Of a stretch of 64,000 nt of DNA, positions 32,815 to 40,751 are shown one piece after another (position 1 is the stretch's first letter; each line of letters starts with the position of its first letter). The notes under the pieces were generated by a model that made no database searches, had not been told where the DNA came from, and saw only the letters and a program-made list of their open reading frames with translations. Source of the DNA: a virus. The stretch spans positions 1 through 64,000 of IMG/VR virus record IMGVR_UViG_3300020202_000079; one strand, written 5' to 3'. The position numbers and the translations under genes are program-made.

Positions 32815-32883
32815 ATTTTTTGCCGGCGGCTTGGAACAGAGCAGGACGGCCCATCATTCCGTTCAATGCTTCACGTTCACATC

Positions 32884-32958
32884 ATGACGTGGTTCACGAT
32901 CGGACTTGTCGCCGCCATCTTTGTAGCGGGAGCGATCGCCCTTCTGGTTGGCGCGTAG
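32884..32958 (+). CDS. Possible 24-residue membrane peptide
   Basis: A 25-codon frame (ATG 32884 to TAG 32958) encodes a single hydrophobic segment, opening MTWFTIGLVAAIFVAGA. It would span the membrane once. Small membrane peptides of this kind are common in rhizobia but easily missed. There is no strong ribosome-binding site, so confidence is low. Confidence 0.3.
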   Translation: MTWFTIGLVAAIFVAGAIALLVGA

Positions 32959-32981
32959 CCAAGCGGCACGCTACACCTGGA

Positions 32982-33224
32982 CTAGGCAGGCTGGCCGTGG
33001 ATCGAGCGAACAGCGCGAGCGATCGCCTCATCCGTTTCCAAGTTCGCCTCGAGCGCCATAATGCGGGCGAGCGCAAGGTTGAGCAGCGCGAAGGCGGTTT
33101 CATCCTGCGACCAGCCCGCCGCCTCGGCGCGCGCAGCTAGCGAATTGAAAGCAGGCTGAACTGCCTCCTCGGCATGAAGCCCCCGGTCGGGATGGTGCGG
33201 AAGTCGAGGATGCGCATCAGTCAT
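32982..33224 (-). CDS. Small hypothetical protein
   Basis: The 80-residue protein starts at ATG 33224 (MTDAHPRLPHHPDRGLHAEE) and is otherwise helical and acidic (WSQDETAFALLNLALARIM). It has no motif. A longer in-frame extension upstream is possible but loses the natural-looking start. Orientation is convergent with the ligase. No function is assigned. Confidence 0.5.
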   Translation of the reverse strand: MTDAHPRLPHHPDRGLHAEEAVQPAFNSLAARAEAAGWSQDETAFALLNLALARIMALEANLETDEAIARAVRSIHGQPA

Positions 33225-33354
33225 GCCTCTCGAATCCACGAGATTCCAGAAGGTTCCTCCAGCGGAGTGATCCGCTCGATCATATCGACGGTTTGTCGTC
33301 TGGCTGCTTTCCTTCCGCCAATGGGGGAGGAATCGCCATGGCCGACTACAAAGG

Positions 33355-33831
33355 CTAGTTCGCTTGGCATCTGCAGTGCCAAGTGCCATCGCGCTCGATC
33401 ATTTGGCCAGAGTGCATGTTCGACGAAATCACGAACTCTCTCTCTGAAAGCGCTCGAACATTGAAGCACATGTTATAGCGGTCGATATAGTCGAAGAGCA
33501 GGTCCTGAGCGGTTTCCGCTTTCAGCCTGGCGAACTCGCAAACGTACGCCTGTTGAACGCTCTCCGGCACGAAGCGCACAACAGTAGCCCCAGCAGTTTC
33601 CCTCTCTAGGAGCCTGGTGAGGATTGGAAGCGGCTGACTCTCACCGTTCGCGTTCAGCGGGGTGGTGAACTCCTTCGGGCGAGGGGAGGCGCATTGCGTT
33701 GAGAGGACCAGAAGAATGCCACCTGCAATCCACGTGGCGGCCGCGCCAACGAGGCCGCTTCGTATGTCGCTGGGAATAGGACGAACGTACTCAACGAGCC
33801 AACTACGCCGAGTTATCGCTTCGTCGGACAT
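33355..33831 (-). CDS. Hypothetical membrane-anchored protein
   Basis: The 158-residue protein has one membrane segment (LVGAAATWIAGGILLVLS, about residues 27-44) followed by a cysteine and a soluble domain with two internal cysteines and a C-terminal HCRCQAN. It could be an anchored periplasmic protein. It is co-oriented with the following secreted protein gene. The family is unknown. Confidence 0.5.
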   Translation of the reverse strand: MSDEAITRRSWLVEYVRPIPSDIRSGLVGAAATWIAGGILLVLSTQCASPRPKEFTTPLNANGESQPLPILTRLLERETAGATVVRFVPESVQQAYVCEFARLKAETAQDLLFDYIDRYNMCFNVRALSEREFVISSNMHSGQMIERDGTWHCRCQAN

Positions 33832-33844
33832 CTATGAAAGCCTT

Positions 33845-34444
33845 TCAGGCTAGAGGAATCCTGACCTCCACGGTGAGCGACGCGTAAGAAATCGCCAGCG
33901 TGTACGTTTTGTTCCCTCCCCCAACACCACACCCCACCTTCATCCCCTCGGGAGTTTGGGCGCTATAGGGGTTTCCGGCGAAGGCAGCCTGTGTGCAGGT
34001 GATAATCTCATCATAGTTTTCCTCGATCAAGTTATGCAGTTTCACGCCCCCGATCGACGCGAAGCGTTTGTCTTTGAGGAGCGGAAACTCCAACGTGTCG
34101 AGTAAAGGCTGGCGCGTCTCCTGAAGAAGCGCAGCTTGTTCTGCAGCGGGTGCGAGCGCTGCCGCTTGCACCCTCTTCGCAACCTCGGCCGCCGGCCGTT
34201 CGTTGTCCCCGGCATCCGAGGGCATCGCTACGTCAAAAAAGCACGCCCCGCCGCCTTCCTCGATAACGGACGCCAGCGTTAGACGAGAGTCGTACCAGAC
34301 AGTGGTAAAATTGCAGGTCGCTTCCCAGGTCTCCGCCGAGCTCTGCGGCTGAACAAAGATGAGACCAGCAATCGCTATAAGGAACGCTGATACACTTCGG
34401 CTCACTGCCCGTTGAAGTCTGATCAAGACTGCGCCCCTCCTCAC
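33845..34444 (-). CDS. Secreted hypothetical protein
   Basis: The 199-residue product has an N-terminal signal peptide (SAFLIAIAGLIFVQPQSSAETW). The mature part contains four cysteines and a long helical stretch (AEVAKRVQAAALAPAAEQ), then LEFPLLKDKRF and TCTQAAFAGNP. A GTG at 34444 is the longest start. However, an AGGAGG lies inside that extension and would fit a TTG at 34426, so the real N-terminus may be shorter. No function is known. Confidence 0.5.
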   Translation of the reverse strand: MRRGAVLIRLQRAVSRSVSAFLIAIAGLIFVQPQSSAETWEATCNFTTVWYDSRLTLASVIEEGGGACFFDVAMPSDAGDNERPAAEVAKRVQAAALAPAAEQAALLQETRQPLLDTLEFPLLKDKRFASIGGVKLHNLIEENYDEIITCTQAAFAGNPYSAQTPEGMKVGCGVGGGNKTYTLAISYASLTVEVRIPLA

Positions 34445-34511
34445 TAACGTTACCGTTTTTTGTAAACAAATCGTTAACCATGTCGGGGGGCGCGGGTCAA
34501 TTCCGAGACGA

Positions 34512-35205
34512 TTATAGCGAATTAACAGGTTCGATCATCGAAGCCCTATCGTTCGGCTGCTTGTTGATCGCAGCCGCGTTCACGTCTCGGCTGACGCGTG
34601 CAAATCGACATTCCCCGTTTATCCGCTGGCCCAGCAGCCCTTTCACATTTTCGGCGGGAGTCTGCGGATCGAGCCAGGCATCGTAGACCGCGGGATCGAG
34701 CATGATCGGCTGCCGGTCATGGAGCTGGCTGACCGGCTGTTCGGCCGGCCCCGTTATGATCGTGCAGCTGGTGATATCGAGCGCCTTGTTGTGCGCCCAT
34801 AGGCCGGCAAAAGAAAACGGCTCGTGATCGCGCAGGAAGATGTGCCAAGGGTCCTTGCCGCCGTCGGCCGGGCTCTTCGTCCACTCGTAATAGCCATCCG
34901 CGGGTATTAGGCATCGCGTCGACCGAAAAGCATCCTTGAAGGCGTTCGACGTTTCGACCGTCTCGATCCGCGCATTGAAACATCGCCTGCTTCGGCATCT
35001 CCTTCGCCCACCACGGGACGAGCCACCAGCGGCCCTCCCGAAGCTTGTGGGCGCCGTTCTCGCCTTGGGTGACGAAAGGCACTGGGTCGGTCGGCGCGAT
35101 GTTATAGCGGGGCGCGTCGTTGCGCTGCCGCTCCCAATCGGTCGTGAGCCGATAGAGGCGCTGGATCTCGGACCAGGGCAGGTATCGCGTAAAGCGGCCG
35201 CACAT
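34512..35205 (-). pseudogene. SRAP (YedK/HMCES-like) protein, frameshifted
   Basis: The gene encodes a SOS-response-associated peptidase, which caps abasic sites in single-stranded DNA through Cys2. The start MCGRFTRYLPWSEIQRLY, the NIAPTDPVPF motif, the YYEW segment and LHDRQPIML all fit the family and would give about 231 residues. However, the frame changes around 34978-34980: one extra A in an AAA run splits the N-terminal part from the rest (AMF|NARIETVETSNAF). It is either a recent pseudogene or a homopolymer sequencing error. Both halves are otherwise well conserved. Confidence 0.8.
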
Positions 35206-35208
35206 CGA

Positions 35209-35478
35209 CTACTCCATGTCAGGCACTTCGCCGTGAACATAGAGGGTTTTGGGTGGGCCGTATTCCCCGATCGAAGGATTGGCCTCGCGCGACCAGGCAA
35301 TAGCGCCGGCGTGCTTCCTGGCCAGCGCCATGGCGGTTCGAATAGCGCGCTCCTCGCTGATCGATTCCGCCGGACCAAACGCAGCTTGCAGCTCGCCTTC
35401 CTCGTCGCGGTCGAATGCGGCCACGACGATCAGCTTGGGCGTGACCTTGCGCTCAGGCAGCAGGCTGATTGTTTTCAT
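35209..35478 (-). CDS. Hypothetical protein beside SRAP gene
   Basis: The 89-residue protein starts at ATG 35478 and ends 4 bp before the SRAP start. It is a compact alpha/beta sequence (LIVVAAFDRDEEGELQAAFG, then AMALARKHAGAIAWSREANP). Small proteins of this type sit near SRAP genes in rhizobial genomes. No known domain was recognised. Confidence 0.5.
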   Translation of the reverse strand: MKTISLLPERKVTPKLIVVAAFDRDEEGELQAAFGPAESISEERAIRTAMALARKHAGAIAWSREANPSIGEYGPPKTLYVHGEVPDME

Positions 35479-36063
35479 GGTGCTTGCCGTAAAGCCTGCC
35501 CACCCATTCCGCGTCGACAATGCTCGGCACCCAATCGACGAGCTCGAACAGGTCGCCATCGTCCACGCGAGACCAGTGCGGGTCGTCGTCCGCGGGGTCC
35601 AAGGCCGGCTCGGTGCGCCACCGCACGTGCGCCATCGATCCGGTCTTGTCGCGCCCGGCAATGATCGTTCCGTCGCGGGGTGCCTCAGCGGCAGGCCTTA
35701 CATGCTCCTGGGCCATGAACTCGATCTCGGCCGGGCTCGGACCGTCGTCCTGCTCCTCGGCAACGTCCCGCTCTGGCTCAATCAGCTTCAGGTAAGAGTC
35801 CGGCGGCACCTTCGCGCCTTGGCCGAGTGCTGCCTCAAACGCGGCATGCTCGGCGTCGTCCCACACGTGCGCGATCGCCGCTTCTTCATCCGTGTATTCG
35901 ACCGGGGCACCCATGTACCAACCCTCACGCGCGAAACGGGCGTCAGCCGCGGCGCCCGGGTGTACACCAAGCTGGCGGAAGTGTGCGGCGGCGGCCTCGA
36001 GGCCCACTCGCAGGCGGTCCGCCGGGCTCCGGGAATATCCAACTCCAGGGTGACGTTTGCCAT
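35453..36063 (-). pseudogene. Hypothetical protein with probable 5' frameshift
   Basis: The body of the protein (from about 36020 to 35453: DRLRVGLEAAAAHFRQLGV, DDAEHAAFEAAL and more) is open in one frame. The best start is ATG 36063 with GGAG seven bases upstream, opening MANVTLELDIPG, and it is in another frame. Using only the body frame gives a poor GTG start at 36076. A single-base change near 36030 would restore one natural protein of about 200 residues. It overlaps the next gene by 26 bp. It is mutation or sequencing error; no domain is known. Confidence 0.5.
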
Positions 36064-36140
36064 TTTGGAACTCCACGCTGTCGACCTTGTTCTCATTTTG
36101 TTCACGTAGTAGCGAGAGTCAAGCTCGGCACGAAATCGGC

Positions 36141-36419
36141 ATGGCAATCGAGACGCTTTACGACCTGTGGCTCGCTAAGGGGCGCATCCACGTGCGTTGC
36201 GCCTGGGGCGGCCGGGAAGGCATGAAATCGATTCGGGAATGCGGTTTCCGCATCGAGCCCGACTTGATGACCCTCATGCTCACCCGCGGCCGGCGTTGCG
36301 AACTGGTTGATCTCAGGACGAAGTTCCGCTGTCCGATGTGTGGCTCCTGGCGGGTGACGATCGGCGTCACGCTGCCCGGTCAGACGGACAGTTCGGCAAT
36401 AAGGGCTGCGCTGGGATGA
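36141..36419 (+). CDS. Small zinc-ribbon-like hypothetical protein
   Basis: The 92-residue protein starts at ATG 36141 (MAIETLYDLWLAKGRIHVRC). It has CAWGG near residue 20 and CPMCGSW near residue 69, compatible with one zinc site. The rest is basic alpha/beta. It overlaps the following gene by ATGA. No function is recognised. Confidence 0.55.
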   Translation: MAIETLYDLWLAKGRIHVRCAWGGREGMKSIRECGFRIEPDLMTLMLTRGRRCELVDLRTKFRCPMCGSWRVTIGVTLPGQTDSSAIRAALG

Positions 36420-36805
36420 CGGCTTCCCACAAGCGTGCCACCAGCTCACGGGCTGCAATCGACCGAGATTTGCCGCACCAGGTCGCGCTGCCGAATGACA
36501 TGTGCACCCAGGAGAACTATTGGCCGCTGCACAACTTCTGCGACAGCCTTGGTGTGCGATGGAGCACCCGGCATGTCATTGCCCAATGGGCGGACGGCGT
36601 TGAGCGCGAATACCGGCTATATTGCTTCGCCACACCCGAAGCGGCCGGCCGCTTCGCCAAGCGCTTCGAGGGGACCCCATTCGACCCCAAACGCGATCGC
36701 GAGAAGGGTGGGACGAAAGGGGCCTGGCACCGCACTGATGCGTCAGCGATGCCGGAGAGGTGCGGGCCGCTGAAGATGCCGAAGTTCTTCATTGAGCACC
36801 CCTAG
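36416..36805 (+). CDS. Hypothetical protein upstream of the attachment region
   Basis: The 129-residue protein overlaps the previous gene and is the last gene before the non-coding attachment region. It contains MCTQENYWPLHNFCDSLG and EYRLYCFATPEAAGRFAKRF, which suggest a small alpha/beta fold of the kind called phage or rhizobial hypothetical. Function is unknown. Confidence 0.5.
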   Translation: MTASHKRATSSRAAIDRDLPHQVALPNDMCTQENYWPLHNFCDSLGVRWSTRHVIAQWADGVEREYRLYCFATPEAAGRFAKRFEGTPFDPKRDREKGGTKGAWHRTDASAMPERCGPLKMPKFFIEHP

Positions 36806-37206
36806 TTCCCAAGGCTGCCGGCAGTTAGCCGCAGCAGGCGGGAACGGAGGGAAAACCGAGCCTGGCTAACCTCCAGACAAGTGGTTGATATGCCCGGACC
36901 TTGTTCGTCCCTCCGGGCCCACCAAGTTCGACGCGCTGCCTTAGCTGACGTGCGGACACCTATCCGGCCACATAACCTGCCACAAAAATCCCTTTCGGGT
37001 TAGAAATCGTCAGTGTTTTCAATGGCTGGTCATCTGCGTGGTGCATCTCGACCGCACCAAAACGCCGCCTGCAAACCATTTACAATCCATTGATTTCATA
37101 GCGTTTTCGGGCGCGGCTTCGGCCGCTGCTTGATTTTGCGCACCGTTTCATGCCACAAAACCTGCCACATATCAGGTCCCTCAGTGGCGTTTTGTAGGGT
37201 GCGCGC
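36806..37206. other. Non-coding region with probable phage attachment site
   Basis: The 401-bp gap upstream of the integrase has no convincing gene. It contains an inverted repeat GCCCGGA (36892-36898) / TCCGGGC (36912-36918) around a 13-base loop, running into CCACCA, which resembles a tRNA or tmRNA 3' end but is not a complete gene. Three copies of TGCCACA occur (36978, 37151, 37163), two of them in the longer direct repeat AACCTGCCACA (36974-36984, 37159-37169). Such short direct repeats next to an integrase look like arm-type binding sites. Confidence 0.5.
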
Positions 37207-38580
37207 ATGGGCAGGAATCTGGCCCGCAACGATCCCGATCGATACCTCTCCAAGCTCTTCTCCGAGAACTATTTCTACAAGCGACGCGTGCCGACCAGCG
37301 TCGCCAATCTCGACAGCCGCGCGCCGGTCATCCGCATCGCGCTCAAGACCGACGACCTGGTGCTCGCACGCCGCAAGCGCGACATGCTCGAGGCCGCCGA
37401 CGACGCGCTCTGGGCTTCCTACATCGAAGAAGACGGAGCCACGGATCCCGCGCGCCGCCGATACGAGGCGGCGGTCAAGCGCGTCGAGGCGTTCGGCTTC
37501 CATTTCCATTCCTCGCAGGAATTGCGGCGCGCCAGCTTCGACGAGCTGCAGCGGCGCTTCCGCGAGATCGACGACAGCTCGACCCGCGACGTCGACGTGC
37601 CGGCGCTGCTCGGCGCGATCGATGTGCCGGCCACCACGATCAGCCAGGCCTTCCAGATGTATTGCGACGAGATCGTAGCACCCGTGCTGATCGCCAAGAG
37701 CGTTCCGCAGCGGCGGCAGTGGCGGAAGGTGAAGCAGCGGGCGATCAACAAGTTCGTCGAGCTCAATGGCGACCTGGCGATGGTCGACATCACGGCCGAC
37801 CATGCGCGGCGCGTCTACGGCTATTGGCTGAAACGCATCGCACCGCAGGCGAAGGATGGGCCGGCGACCGCTTCCGCCTCGTCGGGCAATCGCGACATCG
37901 GAAATCTGCGCGTGCTCTACGAGGCCTACTTCCGCCACATGGGCGAGATGGACCGGCAGAACCCGTTCGCCGGCTTCAGCTTCGCCATCAAGATCAGGCG
38001 CACCCGCCCGACGATTCCTGCAGAGTGGATCAGGGATCGGGTGCTGGCGCCTGGCGCGCTCGCCGGCATGAACGATGAGGCGCGCGGCATCCTGCTGATC
38101 ATGATCGAAAGCGGAGCTCGGCCGAGCGAGATCGCCAATCTCGACCCCGTGCAATTCCGCCTTTCGCACAAGGTCCCGCACATTGCGATCGAGCCGCGGC
38201 TCGACCCTGAGAACCCACGCGAGATCAAGACCGAATCGTCGAAGCGCCTGGTGCCGCTTGTCGGCGTCTCGCTGGCGGCGGCGCAGCGGCACGCGGCTCA
38301 AGGTTTTCCGATGTACAGGGATCGCGAGACGCAGCTTTCTGCGGCCATCAACAAATATCTCAGGGCGCACGCGCTGCTGCCGACCAATGCACACACGCTC
38401 TATTCCTTCCGCCATGCTTACGAAGACCGGATGAAGGAAGGCGACATCGACGAGGAGCTGAGGCGCATCCTCATGGGTCATGCGCTCGACCGGCCGCGCT
38501 ATGGCATCGGCGGCGGGCTCGCCTGGCGGCGCAAGCAGATGCTGAAGATCATGCTGCCGTTCGATCCGGGGATCGTGTGA
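37207..38580 (+). CDS. Tyrosine recombinase (phage integrase)
   Basis: The 457-residue enzyme mediates site-specific integration and excision. The C-terminal catalytic domain shows R305 (ESGARPSEI), the box II YSFRHAYED with R402, H425 in LMGHALDRP and the nucleophile Y432 in RPRYGIGG. The N-terminus (FYKRRVPTSVANLDSRAP) has the DUF6538-like start of proteobacterial phage integrases, and the middle is a core-binding SAM-like domain. It faces away from the presumed attachment region, suggesting the phage end lies just upstream. The ATG at 37207 has the first reasonable start. Confidence 0.88.
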   Translation: MGRNLARNDPDRYLSKLFSENYFYKRRVPTSVANLDSRAPVIRIALKTDDLVLARRKRDMLEAADDALWASYIEEDGATDPARRRYEAAVKRVEAFGFHFHSSQELRRASFDELQRRFREIDDSSTRDVDVPALLGAIDVPATTISQAFQMYCDEIVAPVLIAKSVPQRRQWRKVKQRAINKFVELNGDLAMVDITADHARRVYGYWLKRIAPQAKDGPATASASSGNRDIGNLRVLYEAYFRHMGEMDRQNPFAGFSFAIKIRRTRPTIPAEWIRDRVLAPGALAGMNDEARGILLIMIESGARPSEIANLDPVQFRLSHKVPHIAIEPRLDPENPREIKTESSKRLVPLVGVSLAAAQRHAAQGFPMYRDRETQLSAAINKYLRAHALLPTNAHTLYSFRHAYEDRMKEGDIDEELRRILMGHALDRPRYGIGGGLAWRRKQMLKIMLPFDPGIV

Positions 38581-38788
38581 GGCGGGCGCGCGCAGCTTCC
38601 ATCGCCGCGTCGGCGACGCGCCGCTTCTCCAGCTCTTCCTCGAGCCGCTGCCAGATCGGCAGATAGAGATCGGCGCGCCGGCCAGCCTTGACCATGTAAT
38701 GCGCAGTCAGGTCCAGCCACCGCTCGATGTCGGCGGCCGTGACCGGGGGCAGGGGGCGGGTCGCCCAGTTCTGCCGTGGCTTTTTCAT
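38549..38788 (-). CDS. Small hypothetical protein, tail of leftward operon
   Basis: The 79-residue protein is basic and helical (DIERWLDLTAHYMVKAGRRA, then YLPIWQRLEEELEKRRVAD). It overlaps the preceding repeat-protein gene by ATGA and overlaps the integrase 3' end by 32 bp in a convergent arrangement. It is the last gene of the minus-strand early operon. Function is unknown. Confidence 0.55.
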   Translation of the reverse strand: MKKPRQNWATRPLPPVTAADIERWLDLTAHYMVKAGRRADLYLPIWQRLEEELEKRRVADAAMEAARARLTRSPDRTAA

Positions 38789-39840
38789 TCCACCTCGACC
38801 GGCTTGCCGTCGACCAGGCGATAGAAAACCATCGGCTTGATGCCGTCGCGGCCGGCAATGCCGGACCAGACGTTGCGGATCGAGCCATCGTAAGGGCTGC
38901 GCTCGACCAGGAAGAGCGCGCAGCCCTCGGCGCCGCGCACCTTGCCCTCAATGCCCGATGCGGTGGCAGCGCCCCAGTCGCCGGATGCGGTGGCAGCGCC
39001 CTGCGCTCCTGATGCCGTGGCAGCGCCCTGTTCACCGGATGCGGTGGCAGCGCCCTGATATCCAGATGCGGTGGCAGCGCCCTGATATCCCGATGCGGTC
39101 GCAGCGCCCTGATATCCCGATGCGGTGGCAGCGCCTCGCGTACCCGATGCGGTGGCAGCGCCCCGCTTGCCGGATGCGGTGGCAGCGCCCTGCGTACCCG
39201 ACGCGGTGGCAGCGCCTCCGTCTCCAGATGCGGTGGCAGCGCCCCAAGCTCCCGATGCGGTGGCAGCGCCCTGCGTACCCGATGCGGTGGCAGCGCCTCT
39301 GTCTCCCGATGCGGTGGCAGCGCCCTCGGTGCCAGATGCGGTGGCAGCGGCTCCCCACCCTGATGCGGTGGCAGCGCCCTGTTCACCGGATGCGGTGGCA
39401 GCGCCCCGGTCGCGATTGTTCTTCGCGCCTTCACGCTCGCCCGTTGCAAAGTCGCCCTTCACCCAAGTCACCCGCTCGGTGACATAGCGGATTGCGGCAG
39501 CGATCAGTTCCGGCAACCGGATCTCTGCCTTGATGGTGATCTCGGCCGCGGCGATCTTGGTATCGCCGCCTTTCTCGCGCGCGGTCTCGCCGCCGAGCTC
39601 GACCACGGCATAGCGGCTGGTCGCCGGCGGGTAGTAGGCGAAGACGTTGAGCGGATGCTCGCAGGCGTGAAAGCCGCTTTCGCACGCGACGACAGGGCCT
39701 TCGTGCTTGAAGCTGCCGCCGATCTCGAACTGGAAGTCGCGGCATTTCAGGTTCCGGTCGAAGCCCTTGTAGGCCACGATAGTGACGGGCTTTTCGGCAG
39801 GCACGGCTGCGGCCACGGCCGCCTTCGACTTGCGAGGCAT
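38785..39840 (-). CDS. DUF7666-like protein with 17 nonapeptide repeats
   Basis: The 351-residue protein (ATG 39840) has an N-terminal domain of about 130 residues (VTIVAYKGFDRNLKCRDFQF, ACESGFHACEHPLNVFAYY) resembling DUF7666. Seventeen near-perfect repeats of GAATASGxx follow, then a C-terminal VFYRLVDGKPVEVE. Only the last two residues of each repeat vary (EQ, TQ, YQ, DR and others). Such strict small-residue repeats form solenoid or beta-helix-like rods. GTG 39882 would add 14 residues but overlap the previous gene by 38 bp. Role unknown; length is likely variable. Confidence 0.7.
   Translation of the reverse strand: MPRKSKAAVAAAVPAEKPVTIVAYKGFDRNLKCRDFQFEIGGSFKHEGPVVACESGFHACEHPLNVFAYYPPATSRYAVVELGGETAREKGGDTKIAAAEITIKAEIRLPELIAAAIRYVTERVTWVKGDFATGEREGAKNNRDRGAATASGEQGAATASGWGAAATASGTEGAATASGDRGAATASGTQGAATASGAWGAATASGDGGAATASGTQGAATASGKRGAATASGTRGAATASGYQGAATASGYQGAATASGYQGAATASGEQGAATASGAQGAATASGDWGAATASGIEGKVRGAEGCALFLVERSPYDGSIRNVWSGIAGRDGIKPMVFYRLVDGKPVEVE
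38957..39405 (-). repeat. 27-bp tandem repeat array, 17 copies
   Basis: The core GATGCGGTGGCAGCGCC (plus strand) recurs every 27 bp from 38957 to 39389. It encodes GAATASGxx on the minus strand. The core is invariant apart from one copy, while the two variable codons change between copies. Such arrays expand and contract by slippage or recombination without breaking the frame. Confidence 0.92.
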
Positions 39841-39844
39841 CGCT

Positions 39845-40279
39845 CTAATCTTTCCGTTGCTTGGGGTTTTTTGCTTCGTCACAAATGCGCGGATATTGCC
39901 GCTTCCAGCGCTCCGGCCAGTCGGTCGCGAGAAGGTCGAGGTAGACGTCGGCGTGACATGCGGCGCCTGGCTTGCACCAGCAGGCGAGGTTGTGGCCGCG
40001 CAGGTGCCAGATGTTCGCCCGGATCCTGTTGCGCAGGACGATCATACCGAGCCCCGCCAGCGGCGCCCGCTCGCCATCCTCGAACTGGGTGCCATCCATG
40101 ATCGCGGTCTGGCTCATGTGGCGCAGGAAGCGGCGGAAGGTGCGGGCGGTGTCGAAGGGATTGCCGAACAAGCCCGGCCGGGTGACGACGCGCCCCGGCA
40201 AGCCGTTCAACGCGAGCGACGTCGCCTGCAGATCGAAGCCGCGGTGGCGGGACAGTTGGAGGCGGACGGCGGCCGTCAT
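39845..40279 (-). CDS. DUF4326 domain protein
   Basis: The 144-residue protein has the DUF4326 pattern: an N-terminal RLQLSRHRGFDLQATSLALN with LFGNPFDT, and the C-terminal hallmark LRGHNLACWCKPGAACHADV (L-x-G-x-N-L-A-C-W-C-x-x-x-x-x-C-H-A-D). Function of the family is unknown though phages commonly carry it. It overlaps the upstream gene at ATGA (start 40279), which is preferred to the GTG six bases earlier. Confidence 0.8.
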   Translation of the reverse strand: MTAAVRLQLSRHRGFDLQATSLALNGLPGRVVTRPGLFGNPFDTARTFRRFLRHMSQTAIMDGTQFEDGERAPLAGLGMIVLRNRIRANIWHLRGHNLACWCKPGAACHADVYLDLLATDWPERWKRQYPRICDEAKNPKQRKD

Positions 40280-40554
40280 GAGCACCCCTCACCAAGCGCG
40301 GCCGGCGGTTCGGCTTCGCCGATCCGGGCCTTGCTATCCTCTCCCGCAAGGGGCGAGGTGGAGCTTGCCAGCGCGCGGCGTGCCAGGTGGACGAGCGGCT
40401 TAAACGGGTTCGGGCGCTTGAAGCTTCCGATTCGATTGAGGAAGACCCAGCGTGTCGCGAAATAGCCGAACATCCAAAATTTGTAGCGGCCGAGTGCTGC
40501 CCAGGCTTCCCGCTCAGCCTGATCGAGTTCGGCGGCGAGCTGCGGCAGCGTCAT
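40276..40554 (-). CDS. Small hypothetical protein with repeat-derived C-terminus
   Basis: The 92-residue protein starts MTLPQLAAELDQAEREAWAA and is helical up to about residue 60. The last 27 residues (SPLAGEDSKARIGEAEPPAA and on) are encoded by a palindromic element CCTCTCCCGCAAGGGGCGAGG at 40338-40358 and its flank. This type of repeat is widespread between genes of Rhizobiales. The C-terminus may have been created by insertion of that repeat. Function is unknown. Confidence 0.55.
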   Translation of the reverse strand: MTLPQLAAELDQAEREAWAALGRYKFWMFGYFATRWVFLNRIGSFKRPNPFKPLVHLARRALASSTSPLAGEDSKARIGEAEPPAALGEGCS

Positions 40555-40751
40555 GCCGGCATCCTCTCGTCAGCGTCGATCTTGGGGCAGCGCGAAACGT
40601 AACAGGCCTTCCACTCGTCGAGCGTGGCTTCGCCGCTCATGAGCTTCTGCAGGTTGCCGGCAAGTTCATAGAGCGCATAGGCCGTACCGCCGTCGCGGTG
40701 GCGCAGGGCGTCGGCGGCGCTGCAGATGAGGCCGGGTGCGTCGTATTTCAC
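40551..40751 (-). CDS. Small hypothetical protein
   Basis: The 66-residue protein starts MKYDAPGLICSAADALRHRD and contains a helical YALYELAGNLQKLMSGEATLDEW stretch in shorter pieces. It is coupled to both neighbours by overlapping start/stop codons. No motif is recognised. It is probably part of the leftward early operon. Confidence 0.55.
   Translation of the reverse strand: MKYDAPGLICSAADALRHRDGGTAYALYELAGNLQKLMSGEATLDEWKACYVSRCPKIDADERMPA

Noticed and set aside
36880-36930. Complete tRNA gene ending in CCACCA
   Set aside because: The upstream sequence cannot form D, anticodon and T arms. Only a 3'-end-like hairpin is seen, so it was kept as a possible attachment site.
38957-39405. CRISPR-like array of 27-bp repeats
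   Set aside because: The units are directly adjacent with no unique spacers of 30 bp or more; the array is part of a coding sequence and varies only in two codons.
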